DNA from: Bdellovibrionales bacterium Ga0074137
GTDB taxonomy: Bacteria > Bdellovibrionota > Bdellovibrionia > Bdellovibrionales > JAMPXM01
Length of the DNA: 64,000 nt
Assembly (NCBI GenBank): GCA_001464715.1
Contig: LNDT01000008.1
Coordinates: 62,001-126,000 of the forward strand
Direction: 5' to 3'
Part shown: positions 51,454-59,663 of the stretch, piece by piece
Layout of the letters: the number at the start of each line of letters is the position of its first letter
Position numbering within the stretch: position 1 is the stretch's first letter
The notes under the pieces: model-generated
Seen by the model: only the letters and a program-made list of their open reading frames with translations
Told to the model about the DNA's origin: nothing
The model's database searches: none
Made by a program: the position numbers and the translations under genes

Positions 51454-52544
51454 CCACGATTTCGTCGGACCACGAACTGACTCAGTTCCTGCACGCGGGG
51501 CGAGCGATTCTCGACGTTCGTGCTCCGGTGGAATTTCATCAAGGCACTGCGCCTGGCGGGGTCAATCATCCCCTTCTAAACAATGACGAGCGAGCGGCGG
51601 TCGGAACGACTTACAAGCTCGAAGGTCCTGAAGCGGCTATGAATTTGGGGCATCGATTGATCGCGGGCGAAGTCTTGGAGCAGAGGGTAAAGGCGTGGAC
51701 GGATTTTTTTAAAATAAATCCCGATGGCGCGGTCATGTGTTTCCGCGGCGGTCAACGTTCTCAGCTCACGCAAAAAGAACTCCAGCGTCGCGGCATTTCC
51801 ATTCCCCGCATCGACGGCGGGTTTAAGCGTGTCCGAAGTTTTCTAACCGATCGACTGAATTCATCATGTGAAGAAAAAAAATTTCGTGTTCTCGCCGGAT
51901 TCACGGGCTCTGGGAAAACAGAAGTCTTGAGGGAAATAAAAGACAAACCTGTTTTCGATCTTGAAAAAGCGGCCCGTCACCGCGGCAGCAGTTTCGGCAC
52001 TTGGTCCGTCGAGCAACCCTCGCCGGTTGATTTCGAAAACCACCTTGGACTGACAGCTTCGATGTGGGCTACGCACAGCGGGCCCATATGGACAGAGGAT
52101 GAATCTCGATCCATCGGACGACTCGTCCTTCCAAAAAAACTTTTTGAAGTGATGCAGGCCTCTCCGGTTTTCATCCTTGAGCGCCCACGGTCCGAACGCT
52201 CCGAGCGGCTGACGGCCGAATATCTCCATGAAAATTATGGTTTCATCGACGGTTCGACTCCCACAGAACCTCTCTCGGAGAAACTTCGCCTCGACATCCG
52301 TCGGGCTCTCACCAACATCGAACGGCGCCTCGGTGGTCTTGAAACCCGAAACCTTCTTCTATTGACCGAAGAAGCGATGACCCGCTTTTCTAAGAACGGT
52401 CGGTTTGAAGAACACTGGGCCTGGGTCGAGATCTTGTTAGAGAAATACTACGATCCTCTCTACGAATATCATCTTTCAAAAATTTCAGATCGCGTCATCG
52501 GCCAGGGGCCAGTTGAGGAATTTCTCGCTCTCGCGAACACGTGA
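51450..52544 (+). CDS. selU: tRNA 2-selenouridine synthase
   Basis: 364 aa, also called MnmH/YbbB. A rhodanese domain comes first (AILDVRAPVEFHQG, active Cys97 in MCFRGGQRS), then a P-loop domain with AGFTGSGKTEVL (Walker A, 150-157). DRLN, RGSSFG and LERPRSERSERL match the family. It converts 2-thiouridine at the wobble position of certain tRNAs to 2-selenouridine through a geranylated intermediate, using selenophosphate from SelD. The GTG start overlaps the selD stop, so the two are translationally coupled. Confidence 0.95.
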   Translation: MTTISSDHELTQFLHAGRAILDVRAPVEFHQGTAPGGVNHPLLNNDERAAVGTTYKLEGPEAAMNLGHRLIAGEVLEQRVKAWTDFFKINPDGAVMCFRGGQRSQLTQKELQRRGISIPRIDGGFKRVRSFLTDRLNSSCEEKKFRVLAGFTGSGKTEVLREIKDKPVFDLEKAARHRGSSFGTWSVEQPSPVDFENHLGLTASMWATHSGPIWTEDESRSIGRLVLPKKLFEVMQASPVFILERPRSERSERLTAEYLHENYGFIDGSTPTEPLSEKLRLDIRRALTNIERRLGGLETRNLLLLTEEAMTRFSKNGRFEEHWAWVEILLEKYYDPLYEYHLSKISDRVIGQGPVEEFLALANT

Positions 52545-52564
52545 TTCATCCGATCTGTTGAAAC

Positions 52565-53029
52565 ATGAAACAACAGGAAAAATTCTCAAGTGATTCGGTT
52601 CGATCTTTCGAAACCGGTGACGTGATCTTTGCTGAAGGTGACGACAGCCGAGAGATGTTCGTTGTGCTTGAAGGCCAAGTCGAAGTCGTAAAAATCACAC
52701 CTCGTGGTGAAGTAAAGCTCGCCGTTTTGTCGCGCGGCGAATTTTTGGGCGAAATGTCGCTGTTAGAATCTCTACCTCGAAGCGCCACCGCGCGCGCCTC
52801 GAACGCCGTCAAACTTCTCGCGATTCATCCCGGTGGATTTCTTTTAAAAATTCGGCGCGATCCAACCTTCGCTTTTGAAATTATGCAGTCTCTCTCACGC
52901 CGGATTCGGGTTACCAACGACTCGCTCATTCGGGCCATGAACGGTGGAGAAACATCGACTGACAATTTGAAACGTATTCTTCAGGGTGCAGAGTTCGAAG
53001 GACGCACCGATGAGGCTACTGAGCTGTGA
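52565..53029 (+). CDS. Cyclic-nucleotide-binding domain protein
   Basis: 154 aa, only a CRP-type cNMP-binding domain with no DNA-binding helix-turn-helix. FETGDVIFAEGDDSREMFVVLEGQVEVV and ELLGEMSLLESLPRSATARA-like phosphate-binding cassette (here GEFLGEMSLLESLPRSATAR) fit the fold, including Glu and Arg of the cassette. It could sense cAMP or c-di-GMP and act through a partner. The GTG of the phosphoesterase gene overlaps its stop, so the two are coupled and may work together. No ribosome binding site is evident. Confidence 0.88.
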   Translation: MKQQEKFSSDSVRSFETGDVIFAEGDDSREMFVVLEGQVEVVKITPRGEVKLAVLSRGEFLGEMSLLESLPRSATARASNAVKLLAIHPGGFLLKIRRDPTFAFEIMQSLSRRIRVTNDSLIRAMNGGETSTDNLKRILQGAEFEGRTDEATEL

Positions 53030-53817
53030 TCACAGATATTTCGTCACAAAAAATTCTGGTGATTTCTGATCTTCATTTGGGAAATCCATTCTCCAACGCC
53101 AAACGGCCAACGGTCGAATTTCTAAACTGGGCGTCCGTCAACGGTTACGATGTCGTCATCAACGGCGACGGTTTCGAAATTGCTCAGGTTTCATTCACCC
53201 GCATCGCTAAAGATGTGCCCGAAGTTTTTCATGCTCTTAAAAGTTTCACAAATAACGGCCGGAGCCTCTACTACGTCATTGGGAACCACGATATCGTGCT
53301 TGAAAATTTTTTGAACGATTGGGGCGGCTTCAAAATGGCGCCCTTCTTGAACGTTCGTTCCGGCGACAAACGCATTCGTATTGAACACGGTCATCTTTAC
53401 GATCCCGCCTTCGTCAATAATCCCGAGCTCTACGAGTTTTTAACTTGGATTGCGGGGATTGCTCTTCAAGTCCATCCCGGCTTCTACAAACTCTGGATCG
53501 CCTTTGAAAAGTTTAAGTCTCGCTACTTGTGGGGAAAAAAGGACATAAAATCGATCGCCGAATCCATCGAAGGCGCGCCCGTCACAAGGATCCCTGGCGA
53601 GCATCCCGCATTTCGAGAGGCTGCATTGGAATTGAGCCAGCGAGGATTTGATTCCATTATTTTCGGCCACACCCATCACGCTGGCCAAGTGGAACTTGAA
53701 ACAGGTGCTCGATACTTCAACAGTGGAAGCTGGTTGATTGGGACACCCTTCATCTCTATCGACCGCGGGCAAGTGACGGTTGAAAAGTGGTCTCGCAAGT
53801 GGCGTTCAGCCGCATAA
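53026..53817 (+). CDS. Calcineurin-like metallophosphoesterase, LpxH-like
   Basis: 263 aa. All metallophosphoesterase blocks are present: ISDLHLGNP, INGDGFEI (GD block), VIGNHDIV (GNHD), IEHGHLYDP and IIFGHTHHAG, which bind two metal ions. The GNHD and GHTHH blocks and an inserted helical part (residues ~140-190) recall UDP-2,3-diacylglucosamine hydrolases (LpxH) and cyclic-nucleotide phosphodiesterases. Coupling to a cNMP-binding protein makes a nucleotide or lipid A role possible; neither is proven. GTG start overlapping the previous stop. Confidence 0.85.
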   Translation: MITDISSQKILVISDLHLGNPFSNAKRPTVEFLNWASVNGYDVVINGDGFEIAQVSFTRIAKDVPEVFHALKSFTNNGRSLYYVIGNHDIVLENFLNDWGGFKMAPFLNVRSGDKRIRIEHGHLYDPAFVNNPELYEFLTWIAGIALQVHPGFYKLWIAFEKFKSRYLWGKKDIKSIAESIEGAPVTRIPGEHPAFREAALELSQRGFDSIIFGHTHHAGQVELETGARYFNSGSWLIGTPFISIDRGQVTVEKWSRKWRSAA

Positions 53818-53856
53818 GCCGTTTGCGTTTTTAGGAAAAATCCGTACATTGCGGCC

Positions 53857-55881
53857 ATGAAAACTACCGCCCGTCCGCTTCTTTTTTCGGCGCTTCTATT
53901 TCCGATGCTTTTTGCCCCTTCATTGCTTTTTGCGCAAACAGAATCCGGCGAGTCATCCTTGGCTCCCGTTGTTGTCACCAGTGAACTGGAACGCTCGGGT
54001 CTTCCCTTGGGATTTGAACCCGGAAGCTTCGTTAAAAAGAATCAAGATCAAGTCTCGTCGTCTATTTCGCGCTCGCTTCGCGATGTCACAAGCGATACGC
54101 CAGGTGTTGCCTTTATCGGTGGACCGAGAACGCGGGCGCAGCTTCCTCAGATTCGAGGTCTTGGCAGCGACCGTGTTTTGATTTTGGAAGATGGCGCGAG
54201 ACAAAGCTTTCAGAGTGGCCACAGCGGACGAGTTTTCTCGGATGCGGGAAGTTTTGAAGAAATTGAAATCGTCAAAGGTCCCCTTTCTTCGATGTTTGGA
54301 AGTGGCGCGATCGGTGGCGTCATCAACCTAAGACGTCCCACCGCCCGAGATCTGAAACGTCGCACGGGACGCTCCAAAGGCGGCGAAATTTCAATCGACA
54401 CGTCGACCGTCGACGCGGGTTTTGGCGAGCGCTACACCCTTTTCGGTGTTTTTCCTGATCGAACCGATAGCCCAGCGACTTTTGAACCGATCGTTTCTTA
54501 TTCGGAATCTCGCTCGCAAGATCTGCGGTTTGGGAACGGTCGAAAACTTGCCTACTCGGCCCATAAAACAAAAGAACTCTATGCCGGTATCGGAAGTAAA
54601 TTCGGATCTTGGGAAACGGATTTAAAGGTTACGAATTATGAAGACGATGGCCGCGCTCCACTGAATTCGGCCGAAGAAACTTCAGTTCAAAGTTCGATCG
54701 CAGACACTCGAAACTTAAAAACAGACGCGGTTTTGAGCCTAACAAAAACATCCAGCTCTTGGACATTTAAAGCAAAACCCTTTGTTCGTTCGTCGCGCGT
54801 CGAGCGCGTTCGAATCACAGACTCTCGTCGCGATCTTCTGAAAGTTGAAACTGTCGGACTTGATGCACACGCCGACTTTCAAACGGGATTTGCCAAGCGC
54901 GGAAGATCCGTTGTTGGTATTGAAGGCTTTCGCGATCTCAATCGCGGCGAGCGCGCTGGCACGACCTATGGTCTTTTTCCCAATGGAGAAACTCTTCAAA
55001 CAGGGGCCTATGTTCAGGTTCCTGTCGACCTCGCAGACGACGTCTCGATGGTCACGGGACTTCGCGCCGATCAATACAAGTCGACACCTTCAGATTCAGC
55101 TCTTCGAGGCAATGACGGCTCCGCCATTTCGCCGAAACTCTATTTTGTTTGGGATCTTGGTAGCACTGTTGAACCGTCGGCCGAGAGCGAGAAGAATGTC
55201 TTCATCGGTTGGGGTCGTGGCTTCAATGCTCCCCGACTTCAAGACCTTTATGTTTCGGGCTTACATTTTCCCGGACAAGGCCCGACGGTTCCCAATAACT
55301 TTTTTCAAGCCAATCCCGATCTAAAACCCGAGACGGCCGACAGTTTTGAAACTGGATTTCGTGGGCGCGAATCAACTTGGACTTACAACGCTACAGGATT
55401 TTTGACGGAAGCTCAGGACTTCATCCAGCGCGACGTAGATCTTGCGGGAGGTACGACCCGCCTTGCGAACATAGACCGCGCAACACTTTACGGGGCCGAG
55501 CTTCTCTTGAAAAAGTCGTTCGACACTTGGTCCACGACAGCCACTGTCTCGACGGTTCGGGCCGTCAATCGCAGAACAAGTGAGCCGCTCGCTGACACTC
55601 CCGCCGACCGCGCTCGCCTGATCACTGAAGTCGCTATCACGGATGCTTTCACAGTCAGTGGCGATGTCGAAGTCACTTTAGGGCAAGAGCGCGTGCCCAA
55701 CGGCACGACGGCGACAGGGGGCTACACGATTTTTAACATCGGCTCTGGCTATTTACTCAATGCGGACACAACGCTCACATTGAAAGTCACAAATCTCTTC
55801 GATCGAGCCTACCGCCGTCATGGCTCACAAATAGATGATGCCGGAACTGACATCCGACTCGCCGTGGTTGGGCGATTCTAG
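53857..55881 (+). CDS. TonB-dependent outer-membrane receptor
   Basis: 674 aa. Signal peptide (to LFAQ, residue 27), a TonB-box-like stretch LAPVVVTSELE right behind it, plug domain (SRSLRDVTSDTPGVAFIGGP, PQIRGLGSDRVLILEDGAR, IEIVKGPLSSMFGSGAIGGVINL, in parts), and a 22-strand barrel with the family's closing LKVTNLFDRAYRRHGS and terminal RLAVVGRF with aromatic end. It imports a scarce ligand using TonB energy. The plug's VKGPxSxxxGSGAIGGVI is of the heme/hemoglobin-like type, so heme or another metal complex is a possible substrate. Converges with the FAD oxidoreductase gene. Confidence 0.93.
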   Translation: MKTTARPLLFSALLFPMLFAPSLLFAQTESGESSLAPVVVTSELERSGLPLGFEPGSFVKKNQDQVSSSISRSLRDVTSDTPGVAFIGGPRTRAQLPQIRGLGSDRVLILEDGARQSFQSGHSGRVFSDAGSFEEIEIVKGPLSSMFGSGAIGGVINLRRPTARDLKRRTGRSKGGEISIDTSTVDAGFGERYTLFGVFPDRTDSPATFEPIVSYSESRSQDLRFGNGRKLAYSAHKTKELYAGIGSKFGSWETDLKVTNYEDDGRAPLNSAEETSVQSSIADTRNLKTDAVLSLTKTSSSWTFKAKPFVRSSRVERVRITDSRRDLLKVETVGLDAHADFQTGFAKRGRSVVGIEGFRDLNRGERAGTTYGLFPNGETLQTGAYVQVPVDLADDVSMVTGLRADQYKSTPSDSALRGNDGSAISPKLYFVWDLGSTVEPSAESEKNVFIGWGRGFNAPRLQDLYVSGLHFPGQGPTVPNNFFQANPDLKPETADSFETGFRGRESTWTYNATGFLTEAQDFIQRDVDLAGGTTRLANIDRATLYGAELLLKKSFDTWSTTATVSTVRAVNRRTSEPLADTPADRARLITEVAITDAFTVSGDVEVTLGQERVPNGTTATGGYTIFNIGSGYLLNADTTLTLKVTNLFDRAYRRHGSQIDDAGTDIRLAVVGRF

Positions 55882-55907
55882 CTGAGCGGAAGCTTGAATA
55901 TATTCTT

Positions 55908-57230
55908 TTACAAACGCCCGAGAGCAATTCTTGCGGCGTTTCGACCGCGAAGCAGTGAACCCTGCTGCGACGGCGTGTCGGCGTCACTGCGCCCAAGATA
56001 AAGCGGAAACGGACGGTCTATTTGGTCTGTTCTTAGAAGGCGCCATGTCTTCACAGAAGATCCGTACAATGTCTCGGCCTCAGATAGCACTGCAGGCAGC
56101 CCTCCAGACAAAACTTTTGGAACAGTCTCTGACGACAGGGATCCGATGACATTGACGGAAATTAAAGCATCGCCCTTCGGCGCATAATCGCGACTGACAT
56201 TTGAGAGCACGGCCACATGGTTGATGTTTTGTTTTTTCTTGTGAGAATTCAGAGACAGCCAAGGTCCTTCAAAGGGCGGTTCGCTGGCTTGAAACCAAAG
56301 AGTGGTGACACGACCGAAGGGCCCTGTCGCTCCCTCGCCGGTCGTCCCTTGAGTCAATTGAATCACAGACTTCGCAGCGATCGACGTTCCGTCTGCAAGA
56401 TGAATTCGATTTTGATCGACATTTTGAACCCGCGTCTTTAAACGGATTTCGGATTTTTTCAATCGTGCTGCCATCAGCCGAGGTAGCTCACCAACACCGC
56501 GCCGAGGAACTGCGACCGGCGACGCTGAAAACATCTTCACAAGATATTGAAAAAAGCATGCGCTGGTCTTGAGCTCGTTTTCTAAAAAAATTCCGGCTAA
56601 GAATGGTCCCCAAAAGTTGGCTACAATTTCATCGCTAAATCCGTAGGACTTCAAAAACTCGGCCGTCGTCTGATTCGAACGCCCAAGGGCATGATGAGCG
56701 AGGGCCTTCGGTCCAATAAGATCGTCTTCCGACATCCAGCGCAGGCTTTGCTGAAGACGAACCACAAGCCACTTGTCTTTGATCGTTGCGTAGCGACCAA
56801 ACGCCGTCGACATCAGAACTTCAGGATGGCGAAGAGGATCGGCCATGAGAATCGAACCCGAGGTCGTTTCGAGCTTCGCTCCCGAGGCGAAAAACTGAAG
56901 ATCCAGCGCCGAAATATCTCCAAGACTTTTTACTTCTGGATAAGACGGAAGCAGAACCTGAAAGCCACGATCCAGAAGATAATTATCTTCGACCACGGTC
57001 GTTTCAAGCTTTCCTCCAATGCGGTCGCTGGCTTCCAAAACGACACAAGATTCACCGTGAGCTTCGAATTCAAGGGCCGCAGCGAGACCGGACAGCCCGG
57101 CGCCAATAACGAAGTGAGGACCACTGTCCGAAATTTTTCTTAAAACCATTTCAACAATGTCTCTCGACTCAGCGGCAAAATCCAACGTCACAAGAATATT
57201 CTGCGACGTTTCACATTGAAACTCGCTCAT
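55908..57230 (-). CDS. FAD-dependent amine-oxidase/phytoene-desaturase-like flavoprotein
   Basis: 440 aa. After a ~38-residue leader the dinucleotide motif HFVIGAGLSGLAAALEFEAHG binds FAD, and LEASDRIGGKLETT is the conserved following arm of the amine-oxidase superfamily. The C-terminal FAD motif appears as YLGRSDADTPSQQGSLLRGRNAA (in part). Members oxidise amines, protoporphyrinogen or carotenoids; the absence of carotenoid genes nearby leaves the substrate open. ATG 57230 is used; an internal Met at 57149 is possible. The 3' end converges on the TonB receptor. Confidence 0.85.
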   Translation of the reverse strand: MSEFQCETSQNILVTLDFAAESRDIVEMVLRKISDSGPHFVIGAGLSGLAAALEFEAHGESCVVLEASDRIGGKLETTVVEDNYLLDRGFQVLLPSYPEVKSLGDISALDLQFFASGAKLETTSGSILMADPLRHPEVLMSTAFGRYATIKDKWLVVRLQQSLRWMSEDDLIGPKALAHHALGRSNQTTAEFLKSYGFSDEIVANFWGPFLAGIFLENELKTSACFFQYLVKMFSASPVAVPRRGVGELPRLMAARLKKSEIRLKTRVQNVDQNRIHLADGTSIAAKSVIQLTQGTTGEGATGPFGRVTTLWFQASEPPFEGPWLSLNSHKKKQNINHVAVLSNVSRDYAPKGDALISVNVIGSLSSETVPKVLSGGLPAVLSEAETLYGSSVKTWRLLRTDQIDRPFPLYLGRSDADTPSQQGSLLRGRNAARIALGRL

Positions 57231-57370
57231 AAGTTGAAATGTACTTGACGGGAAATATACCCCGTTCCTCCAGACTCAAGCGGCGCGAATCTCCTCACCT
57301 CTGTGAGATTGGGATTGAAATTTTGAGTAGCTACAGACCTTGTTCGATTTGAGACGGAACGCCGTTTGCT

Positions 57371-57405
57371 CTTTTAAAAGTAGCATTCAAAGCAACTTTT
57401 AAAAG
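57371..57405 (+). promoter_or_regulatory. Inverted repeat sequestering a ribosome binding site
   Basis: CTTTTAAAAGT (57371-57381) and ACTTTTAAAAG (57395-57405) are perfect 11-bp arms with a 13-nt loop. The right arm overlaps the first bases of the AAAAGGAG site of the following gene, so the mRNA hairpin would partly hide it. The stem is AT-rich, so it would melt easily. It may also be a protein-binding site on DNA. Confidence 0.6.
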
Positions 57406-57415
57406 GAGATACCAA

Positions 57416-57763
57416 ATGAATGTTCCGAATATCCCGCAGAACCTCACTAAAAACCTCAACCGTACGTTGATAGTCTTAGCTATCGTCAGCGTCGTCGTAA
57501 TTTTACTTTTTCTGGGTGGGCGTCAAACGACGGCACAAACTCAAATGACCGAAAGACCGACCGCGATTCCTCAGCAGAGCACTTTACCGCCGATGCCCAA
57601 CTACATCGACGTTCGCAGCACACCGAAGCCCCCCACTCAAGCCAAAGCAGGTAAGATTGTGACGTCTAAACCTGACTGCCGAGAGAACGACATGGCTTGT
57701 ATCGAACAACGGAACCGCCTGAAGACAGGCGGCTCCGATGTCGATCCTGATTTTGTCCGGTGA
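57416..57763 (+). CDS. Small single-pass membrane protein
   Basis: 115 aa with a strong AAAAGGAG site 7 nt before the ATG. One membrane helix (LIVLAIVSVVVILLFLGG, residues ~18-35) follows a short Asn-rich N-terminus; the rest is polar, Pro/Thr/Gln-rich, with one Cys pair (DCRENDMACIEQ). It is probably an inner-membrane anchored periplasmic protein. No family is recognised. It converges on the acidic protein gene, 24 nt away. Confidence 0.75.
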   Translation: MNVPNIPQNLTKNLNRTLIVLAIVSVVVILLFLGGRQTTAQTQMTERPTAIPQQSTLPPMPNYIDVRSTPKPPTQAKAGKIVTSKPDCRENDMACIEQRNRLKTGGSDVDPDFVR

Positions 57764-57787
57764 CAGCGGAAGCTTTAAGACAAAGAC

Positions 57788-58096
57788 TCACATCACCTCT
57801 GAACCGAGCTCAAGCTCGGTCCAGCTTCTCGAAGTCAGGCCTTCCTCTTCATCAGAGGACTCCTCACGAGAGTCGTCGTCGGGCTGAAAACTCAGACCCA
57901 TAAGCATTTCAGCTAGAATATCGTCGGCAGAATCTCCTGAAAGATCCGCAGGCGATTCACCATAATTTTCGCTGTAAGTTTCAAATGGTTCAAGATCAGC
58001 CTCATCAATGAGAACTTTTTTCTGCTGCCTCTTTTGCTCAGCCAGAAACCATTCCTCCGTCAAAAAATCGTTCGCTGTTGCAGTAAAGTGTTTCAT
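57788..58096 (-). CDS. Small acidic protein, hypothetical
   Basis: 102 aa; AAGGACG lies 8 nt before the ATG. The protein begins MKHFTATANDFLTEEWFLAEQK, then becomes very acidic (DLEPFETYSENYGES, DDDSREESSDEEEG). No Cys, no membrane segment. Such acidic, Ser-rich proteins are often disordered. No family is recognised; it may bind basic proteins or be a regulator. It stands alone between two 'hairpin' regions. Confidence 0.6.
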   Translation of the reverse strand: MKHFTATANDFLTEEWFLAEQKRQQKKVLIDEADLEPFETYSENYGESPADLSGDSADDILAEMLMGLSFQPDDDSREESSDEEEGLTSRSWTELELGSEVM

Positions 58097-58354
58097 AAGT
58101 AGCGTCCTTCGGTTGCGTGATTAACAATTCAAAAGCCCTCTTGGATTCTTGAATTATTAGAGAGCAATCAGAGCGCCAGGTTTCAACAACACTATATTCG
58201 AATAGCACCACAGCATGAGCTGTTGACGTGGCAATAGACCCCGAATCTTAAGCAAACGCGTCCAAGGATGGGTCACGGTATGGCTTTGAATTGTTAATAT
58301 CGTTAAGAAAAATTATGTTGTACAGTTGGCGAGAGGATACGTTTCGAAGTGGAC
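58097..58354. other. Intergenic region, 258 bp
   Basis: Between the acidic protein gene (its promoter side) and the 3' end of the split barrel gene. AT-rich around 58130-58210 and 58280-58320; I see no coding frame or strong hairpin. Confidence 0.4.
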
Positions 58355-59335
58355 TCAGAGCGCGATCGAGCCTGAGAAAACCAGACCGGTGCGCTGAAAG
58401 ACTGAATAGGTGAAGCGGTCGGTCTTTTCGATTTCCCAGTCGATCGCGTTATTGTGAAATAGTCCAACTGAAAGACGTTTTGAATCTTCAAAATCAAGTT
58501 CAATTCCCACCGAAGCCGTGACCGGAACCGACTTTCTGTTCGGATATAAATCTGACCCAACGAGATCAGCAATGCCGAGCATGAGACCATAAATCATCTT
58601 TCGTTTGGAGGACGTCCCTTGCTGAAACCCAAATCTCAATTGAGTTTCCCCTCCGAGCCCCCCAATGCTTGCACCAAGGCTTTCGAACATCGCAACTTCT
58701 GCACTAAATTCGGCGTCGCTGGTTTTGAGAGTTAACCCAGCAACTCCTTCAATTCCGTTTCCGACCAATTTGTTCGCATCGTCGATTTCGCGTTGATTCA
58801 ATGAAGAGGATCCGGCGTTTGGCGAGACGTTCGCAAAAAACCTCTGACCATCGTTAGTTTCAAATATTCGAAGGCTTGGGCTACGAACAGCGAGCCCTAC
58901 CGAATCGCCAGAATCAAATTCGAGAGCCACACCGGCCGAGACTGAAGCATCTGTTCGTGATCGCTTTTCCCACGAAGCGCTCAGGGCGCCAAGCTGTGGA
59001 TTCGTTTGCGAAATAAACTGAGAATCGACCTTAAGGCTATAGGACGAAACAACCACGCCCAAACCATACCGAAGACCATCGTTGTTAAACGCAAGAGCCA
59101 GCCCCGCCCGGTTAACTTCTAAAACTGCATTGACCCTTCCGGAGCTGCCTTGGTCGTTTGCGAGACGATAGTCGTATTGAAATTGTTCAGTCTGATAAAT
59201 TCCAAAGGTCGCGTGGGCGCCTGAAAATTGCTTTCGGCCGCCCAGCGAAGTCGGGATCGACGAAAACGTGGGCTTCACATTTCCAGAATCCGATCGCCCT
59301 CTCGATTCGAAAGCGGCGCCAAACTTGAGGACCAT
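58355..59335 (-). CDS. Outer-membrane beta-barrel protein, body of a frameshifted gene
   Basis: 326 aa of typical barrel sequence: alternating strands, Gly/Ser/aromatic rich (YGLGVVVSSYSLKV, ASVSAGVALEFDSGDSVGLAV, ETQLRFGFQQG) and an end in GLVFSGSIAL. It has no signal peptide, which a barrel protein needs. The missing N-terminus is found in the next frame just upstream (59275-59469). The frames overlap at 59275-59335, so one inserted base there (for example in the TTT at the AAGTTTGG site) would join them. The real product is probably ~360 aa. Family not certain; OmpP1/FadL-like or related conserved barrel. Confidence 0.7.
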   Translation of the reverse strand: MVLKFGAAFESRGRSDSGNVKPTFSSIPTSLGGRKQFSGAHATFGIYQTEQFQYDYRLANDQGSSGRVNAVLEVNRAGLALAFNNDGLRYGLGVVVSSYSLKVDSQFISQTNPQLGALSASWEKRSRTDASVSAGVALEFDSGDSVGLAVRSPSLRIFETNDGQRFFANVSPNAGSSSLNQREIDDANKLVGNGIEGVAGLTLKTSDAEFSAEVAMFESLGASIGGLGGETQLRFGFQQGTSSKRKMIYGLMLGIADLVGSDLYPNRKSVPVTASVGIELDFEDSKRLSVGLFHNNAIDWEIEKTDRFTYSVFQRTGLVFSGSIAL

Positions 59336-59469
59336 CTTGCAACGGACGTATTGCCCGCAAGTCCTTCCGAAGAAGATGTTGGAAGAAAACTAAGCTGCGC
59401 AAGAGCGTTCGTGTGCATCAACACTATGAACGAAAAAACTCCGACGCTGACCGAAGATAAAAATCTCAT
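59275..59469 (-). pseudogene. Signal-peptide fragment of the barrel gene (other frame)
   Basis: A frame starting MRFLSSVSVGVFSF with a clear export signal (to ALAQ) and a mature start LSFLPTSSSEGLAGNTSVARW typical of exported barrel proteins. It ends at a stop soon after (59275), out of frame with the barrel body. It is either a sequencing error, a real frameshift that inactivates the gene, or a switchable frameshift; the affected stretch has no long homopolymer. Confidence 0.6.
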
Positions 59470-59553
59470 CCGCGTCGTTATAATCCAGGCCACTGAAAAT
59501 TAATTTGAATAAACTCGGCGCCGCATTTTTTTGAATTTTTAACAGGAGCGCGT

Positions 59554-59590
59554 TTGCCCGGCTTCGAACTCCGGACAGTCGACCGGGCAA
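59554..59590 (+). repeat. 8-bp inverted repeat in the leader of the S23-like gene
   Basis: TTGCCCGG and CCGGGCAA are perfect 8-bp arms around a 21-nt loop. Together with the hairpin that follows it gives two stems in series ahead of the gene at 59664. Confidence 0.5.
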
Positions 59591-59599
59591 GAGCACTCT

Positions 59600-59656
59600 C
59601 TTTCGTGGTTGTTGTGGGCGTCACCTTTGGATGAACGCCCCCAACACCCACGAAAG
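59600..59656 (+). promoter_or_regulatory. Long hairpin reaching the ribosome binding site of the S23-like gene
   Basis: A 9-bp outer stem (CTTTCGTGG/CCACGAAAG, 59600-59608 and 59648-59656) and an inner stem TGTTG-t-GGGCGT paired with ACGCCC-c-CAACA (one mismatch). The right arm contains most of the AAAGG site used by the ATG at 59664. It may control translation or be a transcription attenuator. Confidence 0.6.
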
Positions 59657-59663
59657 GATTTAT

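Noticed and set aside
53857-55881. Assigning the TonB receptor to zinc uptake with the ZnuA-like protein
   Set aside because: The genes are about 10 kb apart with unrelated operons between; the plug looks more heme-like. No support for zinc.
59554-59590. Possible tRNA fragment (TTCGAACTCC resembles a T-arm)
   Set aside because: No acceptor, D or anticodon arms can be built around it; it is better explained as a simple inverted repeat.
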